From positions 1 to 34,463 of the forward strand of contig JABDKI010000021.1 of assembly GCA_013002295.1 (NCBI GenBank): a stretch of DNA of 34,463 nt, written 5' to 3'. The notes beneath the pieces are model-generated. The model made no database searches. It was not told the DNA's origin and saw only the letters and a list, made by a program, of their open reading frames with translations. Shown here one piece after another: positions 26,166 to 34,383 of this stretch. The DNA is from Altererythrobacter sp. (lineage in GTDB: Bacteria; Pseudomonadota; Alphaproteobacteria; Sphingomonadales; Sphingomonadaceae). The number at the start of each line of letters is the position of its first letter. Position 1 is the stretch's first letter. Position numbers and translations under genes: made by a program.

Positions 26166-27347
26166 ATGTTCAGAAAATTCCTTGCAGCTCCGCTTGTCGC
26201 ACTGGCAGCTTGCGCCAGCGCTCAGGCACCACCGCCAGCAACCGTTGTTGTCGCCTTTGACCGCGAGAGCATTCGCCCATTGATTGTAGAGGGCGTAGCG
26301 GACCGCGAGACGGGCCGCGTAGTCGAAGCGAATGATCCCGTGCGGATCGCCAGCATATCCAAGCTGATCATGGCCCTCGCCACCCTCCGGCTGGTCGATG
26401 AAGGCAAGGTCAACCTTGGTGCGGATGTGTCGGATTATCTCGGGTGGCAACTTCGGCATCCTAATTTCCCCGAGGCGAAGGTGACGCTGGCGCAATTGCT
26501 CAGCCACCGTTCGGGCCTGCGCGACAATGCAGGCTATGTGATCCCGTTGGGCGAAAGCTTACAGGCCCACCTTACTAATCCTGAAGCTTGGCACGCCGAT
26601 GCGCCTCCAGGCGAAGCGCCATTTGAATACGCCAATCTGGGCTCGCCAGTGGTGGCAACTGTGCTCGAAGCGGCGACAGGTGAGCGATTTGATCGCATCA
26701 TGGAGCGCACAGTCTTTGCGCCGCTCGGTGTCGAAGCCTGCCTCAATTGGATCGGCTGCAGCGAGGAGCAGATTGCCGGCGCGGTTGTCCTCTACCGCGA
26801 CACGGGTGAGGTCGCGCGCGATGACGCGAGCGACCTGCCGCCCAATTGCACGATTCCTGTTGCTGAAGGTGTCGAGTGCAGCCTCGAAAACTACGTGCCC
26901 GGCACAAACGCCTCGATTTTCTCGCCACAAGGCGGTGTGCGGATCGGGATGATGGATTTAGCGAATTTGGGCCGCGCCATGATGGTGGAAGACGCGGATG
27001 TCTTCCCGCACGGCATGCTAAGACCCGCCGGAGCAGCGGTAGGAGATGGAGTGAACGCCGGGCAGGAGTTCTTCTGTATCTATGGCTTTCACATGCAGGT
27101 CATCGGGGCTGTGCAGGGCGAATGCAAAGATAATCTCTTCAGCGATGGCAACCCTTGGCTTGGCCACGCTGGCGAAGCCTATGGACTTCGCGCTGGTGTT
27201 TGGTTTGACACAAATCTGGAGCGCGGATTCGCCTATTTCACTACTGCTGTCCCCCCGCGCCAGTCGGCTGAGGACGAAGGCGGGTTTGACCCGCGCGAGA
27301 TCGAGTTGCTGGCCAAAGCGCGGGAGTTGGTCGCAACTGGCCGGTGA
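26166..27347 (+). CDS. Serine beta-lactamase-like hydrolase, predicted lipoprotein
   Basis: The 393-residue protein has a lipoprotein signal peptide with lipobox LAAC at 13-16, so Cys16 should be lipidated. The body is a class C beta-lactamase/DD-peptidase fold: nucleophile motif SISK at 63-66, YANLG at 155-159 with Tyr155 and Asn157 of the YxN motif, and a conserved LLSHRSGLRDN between them. Relatives are mostly esterases or peptidases of unknown substrate; clinical beta-lactamase function is not implied. Several Cys residues in the middle (CLNWIGC, NCTI, VEC) suggest disulfides, consistent with periplasmic location. A TAAGGGA ribosome-binding site overlaps the TSUP stop, so it may be read from the upstream operon. 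Confidence 0.88.
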   Translation: MFRKFLAAPLVALAACASAQAPPPATVVVAFDRESIRPLIVEGVADRETGRVVEANDPVRIASISKLIMALATLRLVDEGKVNLGADVSDYLGWQLRHPNFPEAKVTLAQLLSHRSGLRDNAGYVIPLGESLQAHLTNPEAWHADAPPGEAPFEYANLGSPVVATVLEAATGERFDRIMERTVFAPLGVEACLNWIGCSEEQIAGAVVLYRDTGEVARDDASDLPPNCTIPVAEGVECSLENYVPGTNASIFSPQGGVRIGMMDLANLGRAMMVEDADVFPHGMLRPAGAAVGDGVNAGQEFFCIYGFHMQVIGAVQGECKDNLFSDGNPWLGHAGEAYGLRAGVWFDTNLERGFAYFTTAVPPRQSAEDEGGFDPREIELLAKARELVATGR

Positions 27348-27374
27348 AAAACGCTGCACCGCACAATTGCGCGA

Positions 27375-27405
27375 TTGACGCTCTCAAAGGAATCGCGCAG
27401 ACAAT
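27375..27405 (+). promoter_or_regulatory. Candidate promoter for the glycine riboswitch/gcv operon
   Basis: TTGACG at 27375-27380 is a good -35 element. GACAAT at 27400-27405 is a moderate -10 element at 19-nt spacing, one or two bases longer than ideal. It would start transcription about 15-20 nt before the first aptamer. This was judged by eye only. Confidence 0.35.
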
Positions 27406-27427
27406 TCGCGCTGCTGCAGAAGCGATT

Positions 27428-27625
27428 CTGCGGACACATCAGCGGGAGAGTTCGTGAAGCCCCTCGGGGTCGATCGGCGCCGAAGGAGCAACCACCCCGG
27501 AAACTCTCAGGCCCACGGACCGCAGTGTGATCGGCACTCTGGAAAGCGTCTCGGACCTGATCCGGGACCACCGAAGGGGAAGGCTCGGCAACTGCCAAGC
27601 TAAGCTCTCAGGTCACCCGACAGAG
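27428..27625 (+). promoter_or_regulatory. Tandem glycine riboswitch
   Basis: Two glycine aptamers lie head to tail before gcvT. Aptamer 1 is closed by CTGCGG (27428-27433) with CCGCAG (27520-27525) and contains the conserved GGGAGAG, CGCCGAAGGAGCAA and AAACTCTCAGG segments. Aptamer 2 is closed by CTCTG (27537-27541) with CAGAG (27621-27625) and contains CACCGAAGGGG and AAGCTCTCAGG. The linker is 11 nt. This matches the known class that binds glycine and switches on the glycine cleavage system. The 335-nt gap between the serine hydrolase and gcvT thus holds a promoter candidate, this riboswitch and an expression platform. Confidence 0.95.
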
Positions 27626-27639
27626 GGGGTATGGAACAT

Positions 27640-27682
27640 CGCTTCGTCTCGGAGCGTTGCACCTTCTGTGCGGGGACTGATT
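27640..27682 (+). promoter_or_regulatory. Expression platform and ribosome-binding site of gcvT
   Basis: After the second aptamer, CGCTTCG/CGGAGCG (27640-27656, one G-U pair, 3-nt loop) and GCAC/GTGC (27659-27671) form two hairpins, the second touching the GGGGA ribosome-binding site at 27672-27676. The TTG start follows seven bases later. There is no U-tract, so control at translation initiation is more likely than termination. This is inferred from hand folding. Confidence 0.5.
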
Positions 27683-28816
27683 TTGAGCGACGAAGAAACT
27701 ATCGAAGACATGCCCTTGGGCAAGCTGCCGCTTGATGCGTGGCATCGCGCGCAGGGTGCGCGCATGGTGCCGTTCGCGGGCTATGAAATGCCGATCCAAT
27801 ATGCAGGTGAGCACGGCGGCATCGTCAATGAGCACAACTGGACGCGGGCAAGCGCGGGTCTGTTCGATGTGTCGCACATGGGTCAGCTCACCGTGAAGGG
27901 CGAGAATGCGGGTGAAGAGCTGGAAAAGCTGCTGCCAGGTGCAATCACCAGCCTGAAAGAGGGGCGGATGCGGTATTCGCTGCTGCTGAACGAGGATGGC
28001 GGGATCATCGATGACCTGATGGTCACGAACACCGGGCCGCATTTTGCGCTGGTGGTGAATGGCGCGTGCAAGTGGGACGATATTGCGCATCTGCGTGAAC
28101 ATTTGCCCGATGAAATCACGCTGACACATCACGATGACTTTGCTCTGCTCGCGCTGCAAGGCCCGAAGGCAGGCGCCGCGCTCGAAGCACTGCTTCCCGG
28201 CACAGGTGCGCTCACCTTCATGACGGCTGGTCTGTTCGAATGGGAAGGCACTTACCTTTGGGTCAGCCGTGCTGGCTATACCGGCGAAGATGGATTCGAG
28301 ATTTCCGTGCCTGCCACGCACGTCGAGCAGCTTGCAGACGCGCTAGTCGCGGATGAACGGGTCAAGCCGGTTGGGCTAGGCGCACGGGACTCTTTGCGAT
28401 TGGAGGCGGGCTTGCCGCTTTACGGACATGATCTCACGACGGAAACTGACCCGGTCAGTGCCGATCTGATATTTGCGCTGACCAAGAAGCGCCGTGAAAC
28501 GGGCGGCTGGATGGGGCACGAAGCGCTTGCGCCAGTACTCAACGATGGGCCGGCAACCAAGCGTGTCGGCCTCACTCTGGATGGCCGCATGCCCGCACGC
28601 GAGGGTGCAGAGGTTTATTCCGGCGATACCAAAGTCGGCACGGTCACCAGCGGCGGCTTTTCGCCCACGCTCGGCGCGCCGATCGCGATGGCTTACGTTG
28701 AAATTGCGCATGCCCAAGAAGGCGCTGCGCTGGAAATCGAAGTGCGGAGCAAACGTCTTGCTGCCACCGTTTCATCCATGCCGTTTGTGCCGCACCGTTA
28801 TTACAGAGGGAGCTGA
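27683..28816 (+). CDS. gcvT: Glycine cleavage system T protein (aminomethyltransferase)
   Basis: GcvT transfers the methylene group from aminomethyl-lipoyl-GcvH to tetrahydrofolate, releasing ammonia and 5,10-methylene-THF. The 377-residue protein has PLDAWHRAQGARMVPFAGYEMPIQY at the N-terminus, HMGQLTVKG, the folate-site segment with GYTGEDGFEI and GLGARDSLRLEAGLPLYGHD, and a C-terminal barrel ending KRLAATVSSMPFVPHRYYR. I place the start at TTG 27683 because GGGGA lies at ideal distance and the resulting MSDEETIED N-terminus is plausible; the first ATG, at 27710, would remove nine residues and has a weaker site. The open frame extends back into the riboswitch and that part is not coding. 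gcvH starts three bases after its stop. Confidence 0.95.
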   Translation: MSDEETIEDMPLGKLPLDAWHRAQGARMVPFAGYEMPIQYAGEHGGIVNEHNWTRASAGLFDVSHMGQLTVKGENAGEELEKLLPGAITSLKEGRMRYSLLLNEDGGIIDDLMVTNTGPHFALVVNGACKWDDIAHLREHLPDEITLTHHDDFALLALQGPKAGAALEALLPGTGALTFMTAGLFEWEGTYLWVSRAGYTGEDGFEISVPATHVEQLADALVADERVKPVGLGARDSLRLEAGLPLYGHDLTTETDPVSADLIFALTKKRRETGGWMGHEALAPVLNDGPATKRVGLTLDGRMPAREGAEVYSGDTKVGTVTSGGFSPTLGAPIAMAYVEIAHAQEGAALEIEVRSKRLAATVSSMPFVPHRYYRGS

Positions 28817-28819
28817 TTG

Positions 28820-29191
28820 ATGCCGCGTTTTTTCACCGATGAACATGAATGGATCGACGTCGAAGGCGACACCGCCACCGTCGGAATTACTGACTATGCG
28901 CAAGAGCAGTTGGGCGACATCGTCTTTGTTGAATTGCCCGATGTCGGTACCATGCTGGACAAGGCGGGCGATGCCGCTGTGGTCGAAAGCGTCAAAGCCG
29001 CAAGCGATGTTTACGCGCCGATCAGCGGCGAAGTGACCGAAGCCAATAGCGCGCTCGAGGATGATCCGGCGCTCGTCAATACCTCGCCTGAGGAAGACGG
29101 CTGGTTCTTCCGCATGACCATCGGGGACAAGTCCGAACTCGAAGGGTTGATGGACGACAAGGCTTACAAGGCATTTGTCGACGGGCTTTAA
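28820..29191 (+). CDS. gcvH: Glycine cleavage system H protein
   Basis: The 123-residue lipoyl carrier shuttles the aminomethyl intermediate between the P, T and L proteins. It shows [27 protein letters not shown], the lipoylated Lys59 in [23 protein letters not shown] and the C-terminal [11 protein letters not shown]. Length and order are typical. The ATG at 28820 follows GAGGGA at the end of gcvT; a TTG directly before it gives one extra residue and is unlikely. Lipoylation would need LipB/LipA or LplA from elsewhere in the genome; no lpd gene for the L protein is in this window. Confidence 0.97.
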   Translation: MPRFFTDEHEWIDVEGDTATVGITDYAQEQLGDIVFVELPDVGTMLDKAGDAAVVESVKAASDVYAPISGEVTEANSALEDDPALVNTSPEEDGWFFRMTIGDKSELEGLMDDKAYKAFVDGL

Positions 29192-29213
29192 ACCCCAAAC
29201 GGGAATTGAATGG

Positions 29214-30575
29214 ATGCGCTACTTACCCCTGACCGATGCCGATCGCGGCGAAATGCTCGCTAAAGTCGGCGCAAGCTCAATCGATGATCTGTTTGTCGAT
29301 GTGCCTGAAGAAGCGCGGCTTGATGGCCCCATTCGCGGGCTGCCGATGCACGCCAGCGAAATGGCGGTTGAAAAGCATATGCGCGCGCTGTCGAAGAAGA
29401 ACCTGGCGGCGGCAGACGCGCCATTCTTCCTGGGCGCTGGGGCCTATCGCCATCACGTGCCGTCTAGCGTTGATACCGTCATCCAGCGCGGCGAATTCCT
29501 GACGGCGTACACGCCATATCAGCCCGAAATCGCGCAGGGCACGCTGCAAATGCTGTTCGAATTTCAGAGCCAGGTCGCGCGGCTGTATGGTTGCGCGGTG
29601 GCGAATGCGTCGATGTATGACGGCTCGACGGCATGCTGGGAAGCGGTCGCCATGGCGAGCCGCGTTACGCGGCGCGATCGTGTGGTCCTCTCGGGCGCGT
29701 TGCATCCGCACTATGCCGAAGTCGTCAAGACTATGGCGAAGTTCACCAATGACGAGATTGCCGGGGCCGAACCCGCGATACAGTCCACGCCGGACAATGC
29801 CGGGCTGATCTCTCGTATTGATGAAGATACCAGCTGCGTTGTGGTCCAGTATCCCGATATTCTGGGCCGCATCTCGGACCTGACCGAGATTGCCGAAGCA
29901 GCGCATGCCAAGGGCGCTTTGCTAGTGGTGGTAAATACAGAACCGGTTGCGCTGGGCGCGATTAAGGCACCGGGCGAAATGGGCGCGGACATTGTAGTTG
30001 GCGAAGGCCAGGCACTTGGTGTCGGCCTGCAATTCGGCGGGCCGTACCTGGGCCTGTTTGCAGTGCGCGATCCCAAACATGTGCGCCAGATGCCGGGTCG
30101 CCTGTGCGGTGAGACCATTGATGCAGAGGGCAAGCGCGGCTTTGTGCTGACGCTCTCAACGCGGGAGCAGCACATCCGGCGTGAGAAAGCGACGTCCAAC
30201 ATCTGCACTAACTCTGGCCTGTGCGCTCTCGCATTCAATGTGCACATGACCTTGCTGGGTGAGAAAGGCTTGCGGCGGCTCGCGGCAGAGAACCATCGCC
30301 TCACGTGCATCGCGGCAGACAGGCTGATAAAGGTGCCGGGTGTGACCGTGCTCAATGACAATTACTTCAATGAATTCACGCTGATGTTGGGGCAGGATGC
30401 GCGCGACGTGGTGCACAAACTTGCGGCCAAGAGCGTGCTGGGTGGTGTGTCGCTAGGGCGGCTTTATCCAGGCGTTGATCGCTTGCGTGAAGGTCTATTG
30501 GTCGCTGTCACAGAGACGACCAGCGAAGACGATATCGAAGCCCTTGCGACGGCTCTTGAGGAGGTGTTGTCATGA
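29214..30575 (+). CDS. gcvPA: Glycine dehydrogenase (decarboxylating) subunit 1
   Basis: This is the N-terminal half of the P protein, which with GcvPB forms the PLP-dependent glycine decarboxylase. The 453-residue protein starts MRYLPLTDADRGEML and contains the conserved FFLGAGAYRHHVPS, YTPYQPEIAQGT, NASMYDGSTA, GPYLGLFAV and RREKATSNICTNS motifs. The ATG at 29214 gives the usual length and follows GGGA; a TTG at 29175 would overlap gcvH by 17 nt and add an unconserved extension. The split PA/PB form is common in alphaproteobacteria and Gram-positives, unlike the single GcvP of E. coli. It overlaps gcvPB by ATGA. Confidence 0.96.
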   Translation: MRYLPLTDADRGEMLAKVGASSIDDLFVDVPEEARLDGPIRGLPMHASEMAVEKHMRALSKKNLAAADAPFFLGAGAYRHHVPSSVDTVIQRGEFLTAYTPYQPEIAQGTLQMLFEFQSQVARLYGCAVANASMYDGSTACWEAVAMASRVTRRDRVVLSGALHPHYAEVVKTMAKFTNDEIAGAEPAIQSTPDNAGLISRIDEDTSCVVVQYPDILGRISDLTEIAEAAHAKGALLVVVNTEPVALGAIKAPGEMGADIVVGEGQALGVGLQFGGPYLGLFAVRDPKHVRQMPGRLCGETIDAEGKRGFVLTLSTREQHIRREKATSNICTNSGLCALAFNVHMTLLGEKGLRRLAAENHRLTCIAADRLIKVPGVTVLNDNYFNEFTLMLGQDARDVVHKLAAKSVLGGVSLGRLYPGVDRLREGLLVAVTETTSEDDIEALATALEEVLS

Positions 30576-32173
30576 GCACTCCAAACGCGTCGGGTTGGAA
30601 GCCTGAAATGACTCCTGCCAATGAAGACGGTCTGCACGCCAAAGGTTCTTGGGCCCCCGAAACTGTCACCGGAAACCGCGCGCTGATGCTCGAAGAGCCG
30701 CTATTGTTCGAAATCGGCCGTGCGGACGTGACCGGTGTTGACCTGCCTGAACCCGCATCTGACGCGCCTAACCGCCTGGGCGGTCTGGACCGCGCTGAAC
30801 CGATTGGCTTGCCCGGCCTGACCGAGCCGGAAACGGTGCGCCATTACACGCGGCTGAGCCGGCAGAATTACGGCATTGATCTGGGCTTTTTCCCGCTTGG
30901 TTCCTGCACCATGAAGCACAATCCGCGCCTTAACGAGAAAGTCGCACGGATGCCCGGCTTTGCCGATGTTCACCCATTTCAACCGCGCGAAACAGTGCAA
31001 GGCGCGTTCGAAGTGATCAACGAACTGGCACATTGGCTGATCACACTCACGGGTATGCACGGCGTCGCGATGAGCCCGAAAGCAGGCGCGCATGGCGAGC
31101 TATGCGGCATATTGTGCATCCGGGCAGCGCTTGAAGCGCGCGGCGATGCGCGCGAAGTGGTGCTGGTGCCGGACAGCGCGCATGGCACCAACCCTGCGAC
31201 CGCCGCATTTGCCGGTTATCGCGTGGAAAATATTCCGACTACCGAAGAAGGCAGGGTCGATCTGGAAGCGTTGAAAGCCCGTCTGGGCCCTGACGTGGCT
31301 GCGGTGATGATCACAAATCCGAACACTTGCGGCTTGTTCGAACGCGACATGAAGAAGATTTCTGACGCGGTGCATGAAGCAGGCGGTTTCGTGTATTGCG
31401 ACGGGGCGAATTTCAACGCGATCGTTGGCAAGGTGCGCCCGGGCGATCTCGGCGTCGATGCGATGCATATCAATTTGCACAAGACCTTCTCTACCCCGCA
31501 TGGCGGCGGCGGCCCGGGTTCCGGCCCGGTGGTTCTGTCAGAGGCGCTCAGCCCGTTTGGGCCGCTGCCTTACACCGCGCGCACCGCCGATGGTGTGGTG
31601 CATCTGGTGGAGGAAGAAAGTGCAGAGGCTTTCTCTAAAGAGCATTTCGGCGGGGTAATGCAAAGCTTTGGCCGGATGACCGCATTCCACGGACAGATGG
31701 GCATGTTTACCCGTGCGCTGACTTACATCCTCAGCCACGGCGCGGATGGCTTGAAACAGGTTGCCGAAGATGCTGTGCTCAACGCAAACTACATATTGCG
31801 CAGCATGGAAGATCTCCTCCACGCGCCATACGCGGCCAGCGGTCCGTGCATGCATGAGGCATTGTTCGGCGACAAAGGCTTTGGCGGTGATCTCTCGACG
31901 CTCGATCTGGCGAAATCTCTGATCGATGAGGGCTATCATCCAATGACAGTCTATTTCCCGCTTGTGCTACATGGCGCGATGCTGGTCGAGCCTACGGAGA
32001 CCGAAAGCAAGGCGACATTGGATCAGTTCATCGCGGCTTTCCGCTCTTTAGCTGAGCGCGCAAACGCGGGCGATGAGGCGATGAAACAGGCGCCTTACTA
32101 TGCACCGCGCCGCAGGCTTGATGAAACACTGGCCGCACGCAAACCAAAGCTGGCGTGGGCAGAGCCTGAGTAA
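30572..32173 (+). CDS. gcvPB: Glycine dehydrogenase (decarboxylating) subunit 2
   Basis: This is the C-terminal half of the P protein and carries the cofactor. The PLP-binding Lys304 lies in MHINLHKTFSTPHGGGGPGSGP (298-319), preceded by the substrate-site DSAHGTNPATAAF and TNPNTCGLFE. The N-terminal half has GFFPLGSCTMKHNP, conserved in this subunit. At 533 residues it is slightly longer than many homologues, with a variable N-terminus of about 30 residues. The ATGA overlap with gcvPA implies coupled translation and equal subunit amounts. It ends seven bases before the convergent flippase gene with no terminator visible. Confidence 0.97.
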   Translation: MSTPNASGWKPEMTPANEDGLHAKGSWAPETVTGNRALMLEEPLLFEIGRADVTGVDLPEPASDAPNRLGGLDRAEPIGLPGLTEPETVRHYTRLSRQNYGIDLGFFPLGSCTMKHNPRLNEKVARMPGFADVHPFQPRETVQGAFEVINELAHWLITLTGMHGVAMSPKAGAHGELCGILCIRAALEARGDAREVVLVPDSAHGTNPATAAFAGYRVENIPTTEEGRVDLEALKARLGPDVAAVMITNPNTCGLFERDMKKISDAVHEAGGFVYCDGANFNAIVGKVRPGDLGVDAMHINLHKTFSTPHGGGGPGSGPVVLSEALSPFGPLPYTARTADGVVHLVEEESAEAFSKEHFGGVMQSFGRMTAFHGQMGMFTRALTYILSHGADGLKQVAEDAVLNANYILRSMEDLLHAPYAASGPCMHEALFGDKGFGGDLSTLDLAKSLIDEGYHPMTVYFPLVLHGAMLVEPTETESKATLDQFIAAFRSLAERANAGDEAMKQAPYYAPRRRLDETLAARKPKLAWAEPE

Positions 32174-32179
32174 AACTAA

Positions 32180-33490
32180 TCAGTCGCGTTGTGGGGCGGG
32201 AGTGTTTGTCGCGCCCTCTGGCTGAGGCATTTCACCGTCTGATGGCGGGTCAATCCGGATGCGGATCTGCTGCAGGTTCAGGATCGCAACGTAGAAACCG
32301 ATTACCGCGAGCGAGCTTGAGCCTAGTACGGCAAATGCCGCGCCTTTCGCGCCATTCCAGTCAATCGCCGTATCAAGCAGGACTAGCGCCAGAACAGTCG
32401 GCACTGCGCGGACAATAAAGGCTGTATGCGCCTTGCCCGCGCTAACGAGCAGCGATTCCAGGCTCGCGCCGACCAGTTCAACCGCGCCTGCGATCGCCAG
32501 AATCACCATCGCCCAATAGAAACCTGCGAATTCAGCCCCGGCCACGGCCGTAAGGCCCCAGCGACCAGCAAACAGCGCCACCATTACCGCTAGCACTCCA
32601 CCGACCAGCGCAATGTTGGCCATCCGGCGCGCCATTTGTAGCGCTTCGTCTTTGGCGTGTACCAGCTCAGGATAGATCGCCTTGGATACCGTTTGCGCAA
32701 GCACTACCAACGCTTGTCCCAATTGGCTTGCAACACGGAAACCACCGGCGAGTGCTTCACCGCCCAGCGAACCGACCATCAGGATCATGACTTGTTTGCC
32801 CGCGATTGTGAGGCTGCCGGACATATTGGTTGACCAGACAAAGCGCCACGCATCGGGGTGCGCAGCCGGTATGCGCCTAAAGCTTACACGGGACAGATCT
32901 ATCCTCTCATCGCGTGCAGCGATGATCCAAAGTGACAAGGCAACCGCGACTTCGGCGGCCGCCCAGGCCAGCACAAAGCCGGTGACCGTAGGCATGAAGA
33001 AAAAAGCTAGGATTGCACCTGCTGCGCGGATCGCGGGCTGAACGGCCTCTGCAGCCGTGGCCTTGGCGAACTTGAAACGAAGTCTGAGCAGTCCGGTCGG
33101 GGTTGTACGAATAGACAGCAGCGACACCACGCAATAGCCGAATGTTAGCCATAGCAACTCGTCGGGCAGTGGAAGCCAAAGCTGCGCCGTCCAGACCAGA
33201 ATGGCCGCTGCGACGGTGCCCATGAGCACGGACAGCACATCGAGCGCGATGGCAAATCCGGTCGCATCAGCTGGGCCATCGCCATTGGCGCCCCAGCGGA
33301 CGACGAACTGCCAGGTCTGAAAATTGGCTAGGCCCGTCACGGCTTGGCCCAGCGCGATGATGATCGCGAAATAGCCGAACCCTTCTAGCCCCAAAGTGCG
33401 CGTTGCAAGCGCGAGGTAGACAAGGCTCATCACGGCATTGAAGCCGCGACCGCCGAGTAACCAACCGATATTTTGCCAAAGGCGCTTCAT
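32180..33490 (-). CDS. Polysaccharide flippase-like membrane protein (MOP/MVF superfamily)
   Basis: The 436-residue protein has about 12 membrane segments and the general pattern of oligosaccharide flippases: an amphipathic N-terminus (KRLWQNIGWLLGGRGFNAVM), LALATRTLGLEGFGYFA in the first repeat, and a central GSLTIAGKQVMILMVGSLGG. Such proteins move lipid-linked sugars across the inner membrane for O-antigen, capsule or exopolysaccharide. No other polysaccharide gene is seen besides the adjacent nucleotidyltransferase, so substrate and pathway remain open. It follows that gene after 16 nt on the same strand, so the two are probably one operon. The C-terminus is polar and proline-rich. Confidence 0.85.
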   Translation of the reverse strand: MKRLWQNIGWLLGGRGFNAVMSLVYLALATRTLGLEGFGYFAIIIALGQAVTGLANFQTWQFVVRWGANGDGPADATGFAIALDVLSVLMGTVAAAILVWTAQLWLPLPDELLWLTFGYCVVSLLSIRTTPTGLLRLRFKFAKATAAEAVQPAIRAAGAILAFFFMPTVTGFVLAWAAAEVAVALSLWIIAARDERIDLSRVSFRRIPAAHPDAWRFVWSTNMSGSLTIAGKQVMILMVGSLGGEALAGGFRVASQLGQALVVLAQTVSKAIYPELVHAKDEALQMARRMANIALVGGVLAVMVALFAGRWGLTAVAGAEFAGFYWAMVILAIAGAVELVGASLESLLVSAGKAHTAFIVRAVPTVLALVLLDTAIDWNGAKGAAFAVLGSSSLAVIGFYVAILNLQQIRIRIDPPSDGEMPQPEGATNTPAPQRD

Positions 33491-33506
33491 GACTAGTACG
33501 CGGCGC

Positions 33507-34313
33507 TTAGCCTGCAGACGCCTGACGCTTCTTGAGCAGCCGCTCTGTCACTTCGAACGTGCGTTCGTTATCGACATCGATCGCGAATTCGCCATTCGAC
33601 ATGACAATTGGCACAAGCTTGAAGCCGAAACGTTTTGAGACTTGCTCGAAGATCATCTCTTTGGTGCCCCAGCCGAAGTAAAATCGGACCAGATTCATCC
33701 AGCCGAACGCCTTGGCGATACGCTTAGGGAATTTCACGAATTGTCCGCCTTCGCGCATGATCTCAGCGGCACTGAGCGCTTCCTGGCTGCCCAGCCAATA
33801 GGTGTTGCAATTGGAATATCCGCCGTCGGTGAACTCGTAGAACTTTTTCTGGCCTTCTGGATCCGCCGCCTGCACATCCTGCTTGCGTGCGAGAGCAGCG
33901 GCGGCCCCTGCCTCGGCAGCCAGCGCTTTTTCGATGAATTCAGCATAGCCGGCTGACGTAACCAGGCAGTTGTCAGCCGTGGTGATCATCAGCGGAAAGC
34001 TGGCGCCTTCGGCGCCCGAAAACACGCTGTCGACGATGTTGAACTTGCCTTCCTTGAAATGCAGTCGGCCTTCGGCGGTCAGGGCCTGTGCTGTGGGCAA
34101 AGCTTTGATCTCGTCCGCTTCATGCGCGACGATATGGATCGCGCCGATCCGATCGCATCCTGCGACCTCTTTCAGAACGCGTTCGACCATAGGCACGCCC
34201 AGAACCGGAGCGACGCATTTCTGTGACACGCCGGCGCGCGTTGCGAGTGGATCCATACTGCCGGAACGCTTGCCGGCCATGATGAGCGCTGTGATTTTCC
34301 CGTTCATGCGCAT
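33507..34313 (-). CDS. Nucleotidyltransferase family protein (MobA-like NTP transferase)
   Basis: The 268-residue protein is a GT-A-like nucleotidyltransferase. It starts with a strand and a variant nucleotide-binding loop (ALIMAGKRSGSMDPLA, in place of the usual GGxGTRM), followed by the conserved Lys in QKCVAPVLGVPMVERVL, and a metal-site TTADNCL with Asp114. Members join NTP to a sugar phosphate, alcohol phosphate or molybdopterin. The neighbouring flippase suggests a lipid- or sugar-nucleotide role, possibly for a cell-envelope glycan. The ATG at 34311-34313 is followed by a second at codon 3. It is divergent from the Nmad3-like gene across 70 nt. Confidence 0.85.
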   Translation of the reverse strand: MRMNGKITALIMAGKRSGSMDPLATRAGVSQKCVAPVLGVPMVERVLKEVAGCDRIGAIHIVAHEADEIKALPTAQALTAEGRLHFKEGKFNIVDSVFSGAEGASFPLMITTADNCLVTSAGYAEFIEKALAAEAGAAAALARKQDVQAADPEGQKKFYEFTDGGYSNCNTYWLGSQEALSAAEIMREGGQFVKFPKRIAKAFGWMNLVRFYFGWGTKEMIFEQVSKRFGFKLVPIVMSNGEFAIDVDNERTFEVTERLLKKRQASAG

Positions 34314-34383
34314 GCAAATAGGCGCGAATTGTGATAACGCAAAGTCTTGTCACGCGAATAAGAGCGGTGCAGCACATCAAACG

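Noticed and set aside
26166-27347. An antibiotic-resistance beta-lactamase
   Set aside because: SxxK and YxN alone define a broad serine hydrolase superfamily; nothing points to clinical beta-lactamase activity.
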